Assembly (NCBI GenBank): GCA_038199375.1
Contig: JBBPZA010000049.1
Coordinates: 1 to 49,738, forward strand
DNA from: JBBPZA01 sp038199375
Lineage (GTDB): Bacteria; Actinomycetota; Thermoleophilia; Solirubrobacterales; Solirubrobacteraceae
Direction: 5' to 3'
DNA length: 49,738 nucleotides
Shown here: one piece after another, positions 40,738-49,191 of the stretch
Layout: each line of letters starts with the position of its first letter
Position numbering within the stretch: the first letter of the stretch is position 1
The notes under the pieces: generated by a model
Databases searched by the model: none
What the model was told of the DNA's origin: nothing
What the model saw: the letters and a program-made list of their open reading frames with translations, nothing else
Position numbers and translations under genes: made by a program

Positions 40738-41998
40738 CGCCACGACCGCCCCCGACTGGTTGGCGGCGCGCCGGGAGCGCGCCGCCGCGCTGTCGGGGGG
40801 GCTCGAGCTTCCGACCACGAAGACCAAGGGCTGGGAGTTCACCGACCTGAGCGGGCTCGACCTCGAGGCGTTCGCTCCGGCGCCGGGGGTCCCGCACGAC
40901 GGCCCCGCCCTCACTCCCGACGACGCCCCGCTCCAGCCGCCCGAGGGCGCGCTCGAGCTCGTGCAGCTCGACGGGGCGCCGGTCGGCGACCCGGGCGAGG
41001 CGGCGGCCGACGACGCGCCCATCGTCCTTCCCCTCTCGCTCGCCGTCGAGCGCCACCCCGAGCTCGTCCAGGCGCACCTCGGCTCGATCGTCGCGGGCGA
41101 CGATCCGTTCGTCGCGCGCAACGAGGCGGCGTGGACCGGCGGGCTGTTCGTCTACGTCCCGCGCAACGCGACGCTCGAGGCGCCCGTGATCGCGACGGCG
41201 ACCCAGGCGACCGGCGGAAGTGCCGTGCACTGGCGAACGCTGATCGTGCTCGAGGAGGGAGCCCAGGCCGAGGTGTGGGAGCAGTCGCGCTCGGCCGACG
41301 AAACGGTCGAGGGGGTCTTCAACACCGTCGTCGAGCTGCGCGTGGGCCAGAACGCCAACCTGCGCTACATCAACGCCCAGGCGCTCTCGGAGCGCTCGTG
41401 GGTGTTCGGCAGCCAGCGCGCGGAGGTCGACCGCGACGGTGCGCTCGACTGGGTGGCGCTGGCCTTCGGCTCGGCGCGCGGGAAGGTCCGCATGGAGACC
41501 AGGCTCTCGGGCCAGGGCGCCGGCGCGAGGATCACCGGCGCCTACGCCGGCCACGGTCGTCAGCACCTCGACTACGACACCACGCAGGAGCACGCGGCGC
41601 CGTCGACAACCTCCGACCTCGCCTTCCGCGGCGTGCTGCTCGACCGCTCCACGGCGGTGTGGCGGGGGATGATCCGCGTCGACCCGGGCGCGCAGAAAAC
41701 GGATGCCTTCCAGGAGTCGCGCAATCTGCTGCTGTCCAAGCGCGCGCACGCCGACGCGATCCCGGGCCTCGAGATCGAGGCCGACGACGTGCGCTGCACG
41801 CACGCGGCGGCGATCGCCCAGGTCGACCGCGAGCAGCTCCACTACCTGCGCTCACGTGGACTCAAGGAAGAGGCGGCGACGCGACTGGTCGTCGACGGCT
41901 TCATGCAGGAGCTGGTGGAGCGCTTCCCCGCGGGCGCCGCCCACGACGCGCTCTCTCGAGCGCTCGAGCGCCGCCTCGCCAACGTGCTCGGCGACTGA
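40730..41998 (+). CDS. sufD: Fe-S cluster assembly protein SufD
   Basis: The 422-residue protein starts at TTG 40730, overlapping the sufB stop, with AGGGG just upstream. It shows TTKTKGWEFTDLSGLDLEAF, GGLFVYVPRNATLEAPVIAT, TDAFQESRNLLLSKRAHADA and the SufD/B C-terminal motif THAAAIAQVDREQLHYLRSR. It pairs with SufB in the SufBC2D complex. The N-terminus is Ala-rich; the TTG start is supported by overlap and by the absence of ATG nearby. Confidence 0.93.
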   Translation: MASATTAPDWLAARRERAAALSGGLELPTTKTKGWEFTDLSGLDLEAFAPAPGVPHDGPALTPDDAPLQPPEGALELVQLDGAPVGDPGEAAADDAPIVLPLSLAVERHPELVQAHLGSIVAGDDPFVARNEAAWTGGLFVYVPRNATLEAPVIATATQATGGSAVHWRTLIVLEEGAQAEVWEQSRSADETVEGVFNTVVELRVGQNANLRYINAQALSERSWVFGSQRAEVDRDGALDWVALAFGSARGKVRMETRLSGQGAGARITGAYAGHGRQHLDYDTTQEHAAPSTTSDLAFRGVLLDRSTAVWRGMIRVDPGAQKTDAFQESRNLLLSKRAHADAIPGLEIEADDVRCTHAAAIAQVDREQLHYLRSRGLKEEAATRLVVDGFMQELVERFPAGAAHDALSRALERRLANVLGD

Positions 41999-42026
41999 CG
42001 GACGCACCCACGCTGGGAGTCCAGGC

Positions 42027-42518
42027 ATGCCGGCTCAGCGCGAACCCGGGAGCCGCCGCGCACTGCGCGGGCGGGCCGTCGCGCCCGGGGTGCCTCTGGC
42101 AGCGCTCGGAGCATGGGCGGTGGTCGTTCCCTACCTGGGGGCGGCGATCGGCCTCCGTCTCGACGTCGCCTCGAAGCTCGAGTTCGTCGACCACGTCGTG
42201 CCGGGCGCGGTCGCGGTGGTGAGTGGAGCGTTGCTGGCCTCCTTGCGAGCAAGGGGCGGCGACGCGTCGAGCCGCGTGTGGCTCGGGGCAGCGGCGGTGT
42301 CCTTTCTCGCCGGCCTCTGGGTGGTCAGCACCCACGTTCCCCTGCTCGCAGACGCGGAGCGCGGCAGGGCCGACTGGGGCCCCACGCTCCTGCACAACAG
42401 CGCGGGGCTCCCGATCTTGGTCCTCTCGCTCTGGCTGCTCTTCGAGGCGCTCCGCGATCCAAAGCCGTCGGATCTCGAACGGCATGGGGCGTCGGTCAGA
42501 CGCGCGAAGGAGCGCTGA
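42027..42518 (+). CDS. Hypothetical integral membrane protein
   Basis: From ATG 42027 the 163-residue protein has about four hydrophobic segments: PLAALGAWAVVVPYLGAAIG, HVVPGAVAVVSGALLASLRA, VWLGAAAVSFLAGLWVVSTH, GLPILVLSLWLLFEALRDP. A charged C-terminus follows. HVP and LLHNSAGLP motifs could be conserved. It starts 28 bases after sufD and may be cotranscribed. No family is recognised. Confidence 0.7.
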   Translation: MPAQREPGSRRALRGRAVAPGVPLAALGAWAVVVPYLGAAIGLRLDVASKLEFVDHVVPGAVAVVSGALLASLRARGGDASSRVWLGAAAVSFLAGLWVVSTHVPLLADAERGRADWGPTLLHNSAGLPILVLSLWLLFEALRDPKPSDLERHGASVRRAKER

Positions 42519-42629
42519 GGCGCGTCCCGGTCGCAACCCGCCGACCGGGCTAGTTGCGTTTGACATATATTCCACGTCCCGGGTTCGGGCGTCGCGGCGA
42601 TAGGCTCAGAGCTCGGCCCAACCCCGTAT

Positions 42630-42676
42630 AGACAATCGTCTTTGCATCAGGCCTCCTTTGTGATTGATACTCAAAG
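42630..42676 (+). promoter_or_regulatory. Promoter and LysR-type boxes of the cbb operon
   Basis: TTGCAT (42642-42647), a 17-base spacer and TGATAC (42665-42670) form a promoter 30 bases upstream of glpX. AGAC-N4-GTCT (42630-42641) lies directly before the -35. CTTTG-N11-CAAAG (42656-42676) fits the T-N11-A rule of LysR-type regulators and overlaps the -10. CbbR, encoded at the end of the operon, is the likely ligand. Promoter and boxes are seen; the regulator assignment is inferred. Confidence 0.5.
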
Positions 42677-42699
42677 TAACGACCCTTAGGGTGGGGGAG

Positions 42700-43683
42700 A
42701 TGACGAGTACGTCTCCTGCCGCCGCAAAGCCCCGAGGTGAAGGGGATTCTCCGCCCCTGCTCGCCCTCGCTCCGTACGCGATCGCCGCCACGCGCGCCGC
42801 CGCGATCGCCTGCCAGGAATGGGTCGGTCACGGCGAGAAGGAGAAGGCCGACGGCGCCGCCACCGAGGCGATGCGGGCGGTGCTGGGGGAAGTGCCCGGC
42901 GCCGGCACCGTGGTCATCGGTGAAGGCGAGAAGGACGAGGCGCCGATGCTCCACAACGACGAACGGGTCGGCACCGGGGCCGCGCCGGCCTTCGACATCG
43001 CCGTCGATCCGGTCGAGTGCACGACCTTCTGCGCGCAGGGGCTCCCGGGAGCGCTGGCGACCATCGCCTTCGCGCAGGCCGACAGCTTCTGGTCGCCCGG
43101 TCCCGCGCTCTACATGGACAAGCTCGTCGTCGGTCCCAAGGCGCGCGACGTGATCGACATACGCGACGAGCCCGAGGAGAACCTCGAGCGGATCGCGCAG
43201 GCCCTGGACAAGTCAGTCAACGAGATGCGCGTCGTCGTCCTCGACAAGCCGCGCCACGAGGGCCTCATCGCCCGCCTGCGCAAGGCCGGCGCGGCCGTCG
43301 CCACGCCGGCCGACGGTGACGTCGCCGGCGCGCTGGACGCGCTGCTCCCGCAGGGAGAGGCCGATGTCCTGATGGGCGTGGGCGGCACGCCCGAAGGCGT
43401 CATGACGGCCGGTGTGGTTCGCGCGCTGGGCGGGGGAATGCAGGGCCGCGTCGCGCCCCAGTCAGACGAGGAGAAGGAGGCCGTCGCCGCCGCCGGCCTC
43501 GAGCCCGACCACGTCCTCGAGCTCGAGGAGCTCGCCGCCGGCGAGTGCCTGTTCGCAGCCACGGCAGTGACCGGGAGTACGTTCCTTCGTCGCCCCTGGC
43601 GGGTAGACGACCAGTGGGGTACCGAGTCCGTACTGATCGTCCCGGGGGCGGTCCAGCGCATCATCGAGGAAGGAGCAAGATGA
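42700..43683 (+). CDS. glpX: Class II fructose-1,6-bisphosphatase (GlpX type)
   Basis: From ATG 42700 (GGGGGAG just upstream) the 327-residue protein has the GlpX motifs VVIGEGEKDEAPML, FDIAVDPVECTTFCAQGLPG and GVGGTPEGVMTAGVVRALGG. It removes the 1-phosphate of fructose-1,6-bisphosphate; many GlpX enzymes in CBB operons also act on sedoheptulose-1,7-bisphosphate. It is the first gene of the cbb operon, and its TGA overlaps the aldolase ATG. Confidence 0.95.
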   Translation: MTSTSPAAAKPRGEGDSPPLLALAPYAIAATRAAAIACQEWVGHGEKEKADGAATEAMRAVLGEVPGAGTVVIGEGEKDEAPMLHNDERVGTGAAPAFDIAVDPVECTTFCAQGLPGALATIAFAQADSFWSPGPALYMDKLVVGPKARDVIDIRDEPEENLERIAQALDKSVNEMRVVVLDKPRHEGLIARLRKAGAAVATPADGDVAGALDALLPQGEADVLMGVGGTPEGVMTAGVVRALGGGMQGRVAPQSDEEKEAVAAAGLEPDHVLELEELAAGECLFAATAVTGSTFLRRPWRVDDQWGTESVLIVPGAVQRIIEEGAR

Positions 43684-44723
43684 CCGAGGAAGAGAAGAGC
43701 CAGCTTCGAGAGATCGCCGAGGCCATGGTCGCCCGAGGCAAGGGCATCCTCGCTGCGGACGAGAGCACGGGAACGATGTCCAAGCGCCTCGAGGCGGCCG
43801 ACATCGAGGCCACCGACGAGACCCGCCGCGGCTTCCGCGAGGTGATGTTCACCACCGAGGGCACCGAGGAGTACATCAGCGGCGTGATCATGTACGACAC
43901 GACGCTTCGCGAGTCGAGCAAGGACGACAAGCCCTTCCCCGAGCTGCTCTCCGAGAAGGGGATCCTCCCGGGCATCAAGGTCGACACCGGCGCCAAGCCG
44001 CTGGCCGGCTCGCCCGACGAGAAGATCACGGAGGGCCTCGACGGGCTCGCCGACCGTCTCGAGGAGTACCGCGACCTCGGCGCCAAGTTCGCCAAGTGGC
44101 GCGGCGTGATCGCGATCGACGAGGAGACGGGCCTGCCGACGGACTACTGCATCCACGTCAACGCCCACGCGCTGGCGCGCTACGCCCGCCTCTGCCAGGA
44201 GGCGGGGATCGTGCCGATCGTCGAGCCCGAGGTGCTCATGGACGGGACGCACACCATCGAGCAGGCCTACGAGGTGACCAAGCGCACCCTCCACGCGGTG
44301 TTCGACGAGCTCTACAAGCAGGGGGTGTACCTGGAGGGGATCGTCCTCAAGCCGAACATGGTGCTCACCGGGTACGACAACGACGACACCGCCGACGACG
44401 AGGAAGTGGCCCGGCTCACGATTCAGTGTCTGCGCGAGACCGTGCCGGGCGGTGTGCCGGGGATCGCCTTCCTGTCCGGCGGGCAGGACGACCAGGCGGC
44501 AACGGAGCGGCTGAACGCGCTCAACAACGCCGGCGACCAGCCTTGGGAGCTGAGCTTCTCCTACGGCCGCGGCCTTCAGGCCACCCCGCTGGAGAAGTGG
44601 GCCGGAGAGGACGAGAACATCGAGGAGGCGCAGACGATCCATCGTCACCGCGCGAAGTGCAACGCCGCAGCGCGCGAGGGCGAGTACACCGAAGAGATGG
44701 AGAAGGAGCTCGCGCCCGCGTGA
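43680..44723 (+). CDS. Class I fructose-bisphosphate aldolase
   Basis: The 347-residue enzyme resembles the eukaryotic-type class I aldolase: GKGILAADESTGTMSKRLEA, PELLSEKGILPGIKVDTGAK, EPEVLMDGTHTIEQAYEVTK, the Schiff-base Lys in GIVLKPNMVLTG, and AFLSGGQDDQAATERLNALN. It joins GAP and DHAP to FBP for the cycle without a metal ion. Its start overlaps glpX (ATGA). Class II aldolases are more common in bacterial cbb operons, so this choice is notable. Confidence 0.95.
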   Translation: MTEEEKSQLREIAEAMVARGKGILAADESTGTMSKRLEAADIEATDETRRGFREVMFTTEGTEEYISGVIMYDTTLRESSKDDKPFPELLSEKGILPGIKVDTGAKPLAGSPDEKITEGLDGLADRLEEYRDLGAKFAKWRGVIAIDEETGLPTDYCIHVNAHALARYARLCQEAGIVPIVEPEVLMDGTHTIEQAYEVTKRTLHAVFDELYKQGVYLEGIVLKPNMVLTGYDNDDTADDEEVARLTIQCLRETVPGGVPGIAFLSGGQDDQAATERLNALNNAGDQPWELSFSYGRGLQATPLEKWAGEDENIEEAQTIHRHRAKCNAAAREGEYTEEMEKELAPA

Positions 44724-44776
44724 GCGCTACGACAGCCGACGCGTCGATTTCGACGACGGGTATCTAAGGAGAGGGC

Positions 44777-46222
44777 ATGGCCGAGAACGGCGAAAAGAAA
44801 GATCGTTGGGCGTCGGGTGTTACCCCGTACGCGGAGATGGGCTACTGGAACGAGGACTACGAGGTCAAGGAGACCGACGTCCTGGCCGCGTTCCGGATCA
44901 CGCCGCAGGAGGGCGTCGATCCGATCGAGGCGGCCGCTGCGGTGGCCGGCGAGTCCTCGACGGCGACATGGACCGTGGTGTGGACCGACCGCCTGACGCC
45001 GCACGAGCATTACCAGGCGAAGGCCTACGAGGTCAATGAAGTCGCGGAGGGCCAGTACATCGCGAAGATCGCCTATGACATCGATCTCTTCGAAGAGGGC
45101 TCGGTCGCGAACCTGACCTCCTCGATCATCGGCAACGTCTTCGGCTTCAAGGCGCTCCAGTCGCTGCGTCTCGAGGACATGCGCATCCCCTACGCCTACC
45201 TGAAGTCCTTCCAGGGCCCCCCGCACGGGATCGTCATGGAGCGCGAGTACCTCGACAAGTTCGGGCGACCGCTGATCGGCGCCACCACGAAGCCCAAGCT
45301 CGGGCTTTCGGCGAAGAACTACGGACGCGTCGTCTACGAGGCGCTGCGCGGCGGCCTGGACTTCACCAAGGACGACGAGAACATCAACTCGCAGCCGTTC
45401 ATGCGCTGGCGCGACCGCTACGTCCACGCGATGGAGGCGGTCAACCGCGCCTCGGCCGTCACGGGCGAGGTCAAGGGCCACTACATGAACGTGACGGCGG
45501 CCACCATGGAGGAGATGTACGAGCGGGCCGAGTTCGCAAAGGAGCTCGGCAGCGTGATCATCATGCAGGACCTCACCGTCGGCTACGTGGCGATGCAGTC
45601 GATGTCCAAGTGGGCGCGCGCGAACGGCATGATCCTGCACCTCCACCGCGCCGGCCACGCCACGTACACCCGTCAGAAGACCCACGGCGTCAGCTTCCGA
45701 GTTATCGCGAAGTGGTGCCGGATGATCGGCGTGGACCACATCCATGCGGGGACCGTGGTCGGCAAGCTCGAGGGCGACCCCGGGATGGTCAAGGGCTACT
45801 ACGACGTGTGTCGCGAGCGCCGCAACGAGCCCGATCCCGAGAAGGGGATCTACTTCGAGCAGGACTGGGCCTCGCTGGCGGCGGTGTTCCCGGTCGCCTC
45901 CGGCGGCATTCATGCCGGGCAGATGCACCAGCTGCTCGACTACCTGGGCGAGGACACCATCCTGCAGTTCGGCGGCGGGACGATCGGCCACCCGATGGGG
46001 GTCGCCGCCGGTGCGACCGCCAATCGCGTGGGCGTCGAAGCGATGATCAAGGCGCGCAACGAGGGCGTCGACTTCGTCGAGGAGGGTCCCGACATCCTCC
46101 AAGAGGCGGCGAAGGGCTGCCCCGAGCTCAAGTCGGCGCTGGATGTCTGGAGCGACATCACGTTCGACTTCGAGTCGACCGACACGGCGGACAAAGTTCC
46201 CACCGAGACGTCCAGCGGCTGA
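44777..46222 (+). CDS. cbbL: RuBisCO large subunit, red-type form I
   Basis: The 481-residue large subunit has the catalytic lysines K172 and K174 (GATTKPKLGLS), the carbamylated K198 with its metal-binding acids (GGLDFTKDDENINSQPF), loop-6 region GTVVGKLEGDPGMVKGYYD and HLHRAGHATYTRQKTHGVSF. The sequence type is red (IC/ID-like), matching the red-type activase cbbX in the same operon. It fixes CO2 onto RuBP in the hexadecameric L8S8 enzyme. AAGGAGAGG precedes the ATG. The C-terminal tail (ESTDTADKVPTETSSG) is the segment CbbX is expected to thread. Confidence 0.98.
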   Translation: MAENGEKKDRWASGVTPYAEMGYWNEDYEVKETDVLAAFRITPQEGVDPIEAAAAVAGESSTATWTVVWTDRLTPHEHYQAKAYEVNEVAEGQYIAKIAYDIDLFEEGSVANLTSSIIGNVFGFKALQSLRLEDMRIPYAYLKSFQGPPHGIVMEREYLDKFGRPLIGATTKPKLGLSAKNYGRVVYEALRGGLDFTKDDENINSQPFMRWRDRYVHAMEAVNRASAVTGEVKGHYMNVTAATMEEMYERAEFAKELGSVIIMQDLTVGYVAMQSMSKWARANGMILHLHRAGHATYTRQKTHGVSFRVIAKWCRMIGVDHIHAGTVVGKLEGDPGMVKGYYDVCRERRNEPDPEKGIYFEQDWASLAAVFPVASGGIHAGQMHQLLDYLGEDTILQFGGGTIGHPMGVAAGATANRVGVEAMIKARNEGVDFVEEGPDILQEAAKGCPELKSALDVWSDITFDFESTDTADKVPTETSSG

Positions 46223-46248
46223 GCGCGCTCGACAAGAGGAGATAGATA

Positions 46249-46818
46249 ATGAGAGTCAGCCAAGGCACGTTTTCGTACCTGCCGGATTTGAGCGACGAGG
46301 ACATCGAGAAGCAGATCGCCTACGCGCTAGAGCACCAGTGGGCCGTGATGGTCGAGTACACCGACGATCCGCACCCCCGCAACTACCTGTGGGAGATGTG
46401 GAAGCAGCCGAACTTCGACCTCGACCCGGACGAGGCGAGCGAGGCGATGAAGGACGTCCACGAATGCCGCAAGGCCTACCCGAACCACTACATCAAGGTG
46501 GTCTGCTACGACAGCGGGCTCGGGGCCCAGACGTCGAGGCTCTCCTTCATCGTCAACCGGCCGAAGGAAGAGCCCGGCTTCGCCCTGCACCGTCAGGAGA
46601 CCCACGATCGCACGATGAACTACACGCTTCATTCGTATGCGACCGAGAACCCCTCCGGGCGGCGCTACGGCAACGAGGGCGGCCTCGGCACCGACCGCGA
46701 TCCACATGGCGTGCAGGACGCCATGGCGGGCCAGGACTCGCCCATCGCCCAGGAAGATGCCGGTTCGGCCAACGGAGAAATCGAAGCTGAGACCGATGAG
46801 GGCGTCGGCGAGTCGTAG
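46249..46818 (+). CDS. cbbS: RuBisCO small subunit with acidic C-terminal extension
   Basis: Residues 1-140 match a red-type small subunit: MRVSQGTFSYLPDLSDEDIE, then AVMVEYTDDPHPRNYLWEMW, then SRLSFIVNRPKEEPGF and MNYTLHSYATENPSGRRYGN. The usual protein ends about there. This one adds nearly 50 residues (GLGTDRDPHGVQDAMAGQD SPIAQEDAGSANGEIEAE ... EGVGES), acidic and probably disordered. AGAGGAGA lies before the ATG. It would sit on the outer face of the L8S8 enzyme, so the tail would project outward. cbbX starts directly after the stop. Confidence 0.97.
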   Translation: MRVSQGTFSYLPDLSDEDIEKQIAYALEHQWAVMVEYTDDPHPRNYLWEMWKQPNFDLDPDEASEAMKDVHECRKAYPNHYIKVVCYDSGLGAQTSRLSFIVNRPKEEPGFALHRQETHDRTMNYTLHSYATENPSGRRYGNEGGLGTDRDPHGVQDAMAGQDSPIAQEDAGSANGEIEAETDEGVGES

Positions 46819-48084
46819 TTGAGCTCCGGCGAACAGGATACGAGCGGAAAATGGCTCGACCCGGAAAGCAAGGGGGAGACGGGCAAGCGACGCGGAGCGG
46901 ACACCACGGGCAGATCGATGGACCCGGAGAATAAGGGAGAGAAGCCCGTGGGCGACGGACAGGCAGAAGCGAGCGGCTCCGCGTCCGACGAGGAGTTCGG
47001 CGGCGAGATCGTCGAGCCCGAAAAGGACGCGGAGGCCGGCGCAGCGGTCGGCGACGTGGACTTCGAGGAGGCCGCCTCCGACGGCAAGGTCGACGTGCAG
47101 TCGGTCGTCCGCGACTCGGGCGTCGACGAGGTGATCGAGGAGATCAATAGCGCGCTCGTCGGTCTTGACAAGGTCAAGCGGCGGATCCGGGAGATCTCGG
47201 CGCTGCTGGTGATAGACAGGCTCCGCGAGCAGATGGACCTCGGATCGGAGCGCCCGACGCTCCACATGAGCTTTACCGGCAGCCCGGGCACGGGAAAGAC
47301 GACCGTCGCCCTGCGGATGGCGAACATCCTCCACCGCCTCGGCTACGTCGAGAAGGGCCAGTTGGTGTCGGTGACCCGCGACGACCTCGTCGGCCAGTAC
47401 GTCGGCCACACCGCTCCGAAGACCAAGGAGGTGGTCAAGAAGGCCTACGGAGGCGTCCTGTTCATCGACGAGGCCTACTACCTGCACCGGCCCGATAACG
47501 AACGCGACTATGGCCAGGAGGCGATCGAGGTCCTCCTGTCGGTGATGGAGTCAGACCGCCAGAAGCTGGTCGTGATCATGGCCGGCTACAAGGAGCCTAT
47601 GGACGACTTCTTCCTGGCCAATCCCGGCATGGGCTCGCGGATCGCGCACCACATCCACTTCCCGGACTACGCCCCGGACGAGCTGATGCAGATCGCCGAG
47701 ATGATGGTCGGCGGCCAGGGCTACGAGCTCGACGACGAGGCCAAGGCCGCCTTGCGGGAGTACGTCGAGCGACGCGTCGAGCAGCCCCGCTTCGCAAACG
47801 GCCGCAGCATCCGCAACGCGATCGAGCGCGCTCGCATGCGCCAGGCGCTGCGCCTCTTCGATTCCGGGAACAAGCTGACCAAAGAGGACCTGGTCACGAT
47901 CACCTCCGAGGACATTCGCCAGAGCTCGGTCTTCTCTGACACCGACGAGGAGGGGCCCGAGGACTCCGACGAGGATCACTCGCGCGACGACTCCGACGAC
48001 GATCAGTCCGAGGACGACTCGGAGGACGACGACTCCGAGGACCAGTCCGAAGAGACCGCCGGCGCGTCAACGCGCGGCAGCTGA
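46819..48084 (+). CDS. cbbX: Red-type RuBisCO activase CbbX with N- and C-terminal extensions
   Basis: The AAA+ core (residues about 89-370) has Walker A GSPGTGKTT, the pore loop YVGHTAPKTK, Walker B GGVLFIDEAYYL and the sensor/arginine region RSIRNAIERARMRQ. It pulls the CbbL C-terminus to free RuBP-inhibited enzyme. The first 85 residues are not in ordinary CbbX. They are acidic and disordered, with GKWLDPESKGE and GRSMDPENKGE 24 residues apart. The last 50 residues are an Asp/Glu/Ser tract (EDSDEDHSRDDSDDDQSEDD). The TTG start abuts the cbbS stop; the two motifs differ by synonymous codons, which supports translation from this far upstream. An internal ATG at 46918 would lose the first copy. 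Confidence 0.93.
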   Translation: MSSGEQDTSGKWLDPESKGETGKRRGADTTGRSMDPENKGEKPVGDGQAEASGSASDEEFGGEIVEPEKDAEAGAAVGDVDFEEAASDGKVDVQSVVRDSGVDEVIEEINSALVGLDKVKRRIREISALLVIDRLREQMDLGSERPTLHMSFTGSPGTGKTTVALRMANILHRLGYVEKGQLVSVTRDDLVGQYVGHTAPKTKEVVKKAYGGVLFIDEAYYLHRPDNERDYGQEAIEVLLSVMESDRQKLVVIMAGYKEPMDDFFLANPGMGSRIAHHIHFPDYAPDELMQIAEMMVGGQGYELDDEAKAALREYVERRVEQPRFANGRSIRNAIERARMRQALRLFDSGNKLTKEDLVTITSEDIRQSSVFSDTDEEGPEDSDEDHSRDDSDDDQSEDDSEDDDSEDQSEETAGASTRGS

Positions 48085-48096
48085 TCAGGAGGAAGC

Positions 48097-49077
48097 ATGC
48101 CCCGGCCTATCATCCTGGGGATCGTCGGCGATTCCGCGGCGGGAAAGACGACCATCAGCCGCGGGCTCGTCCGCATCCTGGGTGAGGAGAGAGTGACCCA
48201 CATCGCGACCGACGATTACCACAAGTACGACCGCAAGCAGCGGGCGGAGCGCGGCATCACGCCCCTGCATCCGGACTGCAACTACCTCGACGTCATCGCG
48301 CAGCACCTCCACCACATCCGCGCCGGAGACGCGATCCTCAAGCCGGTCTACCGCCACACCGACGGGACCTTCGATGCGCCCGTCTACGTGGAGCCGAAGG
48401 ACTACGTGGTGGTCGAGGGCCTGCTCGGCTACTACACCCAGGAGCTGCGCGACGGCTACGACGTACGCGTCTACCTCGCCCCGCCTGAGGATCTGCGCCG
48501 GAAGTGGAAGGTCTCGCGCGACTGCTCTCGCCGTGGCTATACGACCGACCAGGTGCTCGAGGAGCTCGACAAGCGCGAGCCCGACTCTGAGGCGTTCATC
48601 CGCCCCCAGGAGCGCCTGGCCGATCTCGTCGTGTCGTTCAGGCCTGGTGAGGACGGCGACATGGACCACCTGGACGCCGAGCTGACCCTTCGCTCGAGCC
48701 TGCCCCATCCTGATCTGTCCTTGATCGTCGGAGACGGCGAGGCCGGGATCACGCTCGAGGAGGGCGGCCGCGGCGATTGCCTGAGGATCCCCGGAAAGAT
48801 GGATCCCGCGCGCGGGGCGGAGATCGAGGAGGCGATCTGGGAGAGGATGCACTTTGCGAGCCACCTGCGCTCGGAGCGGTTGGGGGAGTTCACGATCGGC
48901 ACCAACCTGCACCGGTCCGAGTCGCTCGCCCTCGTGCAGCTCCTGATCCTCTACCACTTGGTCACCGCGAAGGCCACGGTCGCCGTGGGCGGCGACGGCG
49001 CACGCTACGACCATCGGGGCAAGGCACCCACGGTGCCGGCGTCCCCAGCCGATCCGGCGCACAGGCTCGCCTCCTGA
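48097..49077 (+). CDS. prk: Phosphoribulokinase
   Basis: The 326-residue protein has the P-loop GIVGDSAAGKTT (residues 8-19), TDDYHKYDRKQRAERGITPL HPDCNYLDV and DYVVVEGLLGYYTQELRDGY. It belongs to the PRK/uridine-kinase family and makes RuBP from ribulose-5-P with ATP. AGGAGG lies 5-6 bases before the ATG. The C-terminal part (ERMHFASHLRSERLGEFTIG, SLALVQLLILYHLVTAKATV) fits PRK over uridine kinase. It closes the enzyme part of the cbb operon. Confidence 0.93.
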   Translation: MPRPIILGIVGDSAAGKTTISRGLVRILGEERVTHIATDDYHKYDRKQRAERGITPLHPDCNYLDVIAQHLHHIRAGDAILKPVYRHTDGTFDAPVYVEPKDYVVVEGLLGYYTQELRDGYDVRVYLAPPEDLRRKWKVSRDCSRRGYTTDQVLEELDKREPDSEAFIRPQERLADLVVSFRPGEDGDMDHLDAELTLRSSLPHPDLSLIVGDGEAGITLEEGGRGDCLRIPGKMDPARGAEIEEAIWERMHFASHLRSERLGEFTIGTNLHRSESLALVQLLILYHLVTAKATVAVGGDGARYDHRGKAPTVPASPADPAHRLAS

Positions 49078-49142
49078 GGCAAGTCGCTTCCCCCCGTACG
49101 TTCCTGAGCGCGTGAGCCGGGGGCGCCGTGGGTCGACGGCAG

Positions 49143-49155
49143 CGATGCCGCATCG
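49143..49155. promoter_or_regulatory. Palindrome at the cbbR promoter
   Basis: CGATGC-C-GCATCG is a perfect 13-base palindrome ending directly before the -35 box of the LysR gene. It is a candidate operator. Confidence 0.45.
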
Positions 49156-49184
49156 TTGACGCTCGAATGATCGGCGTTTACGCT
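49156..49184 (+). promoter_or_regulatory. Promoter of the LysR gene
   Basis: TTGACG (49156-49161), a 17-base spacer and TACGCT (49179-49184) end 7 bases before ATG 49192, predicting a leaderless mRNA. Confidence 0.6.
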
Positions 49185-49191
49185 TGCCCGG

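Noticed and set aside
39538..41121. 527-codon minus-strand frame opposite sufB/sufD
   Set aside because: Shadow frame caused by high GC; the plus strand encodes clear SufB and SufD.
42560..42583. TTGACA at 42560 as the cbb promoter
   Set aside because: No TANNNT box is found 16-19 bases downstream; the TTGCAT/TGATAC pair closer to glpX fits better.
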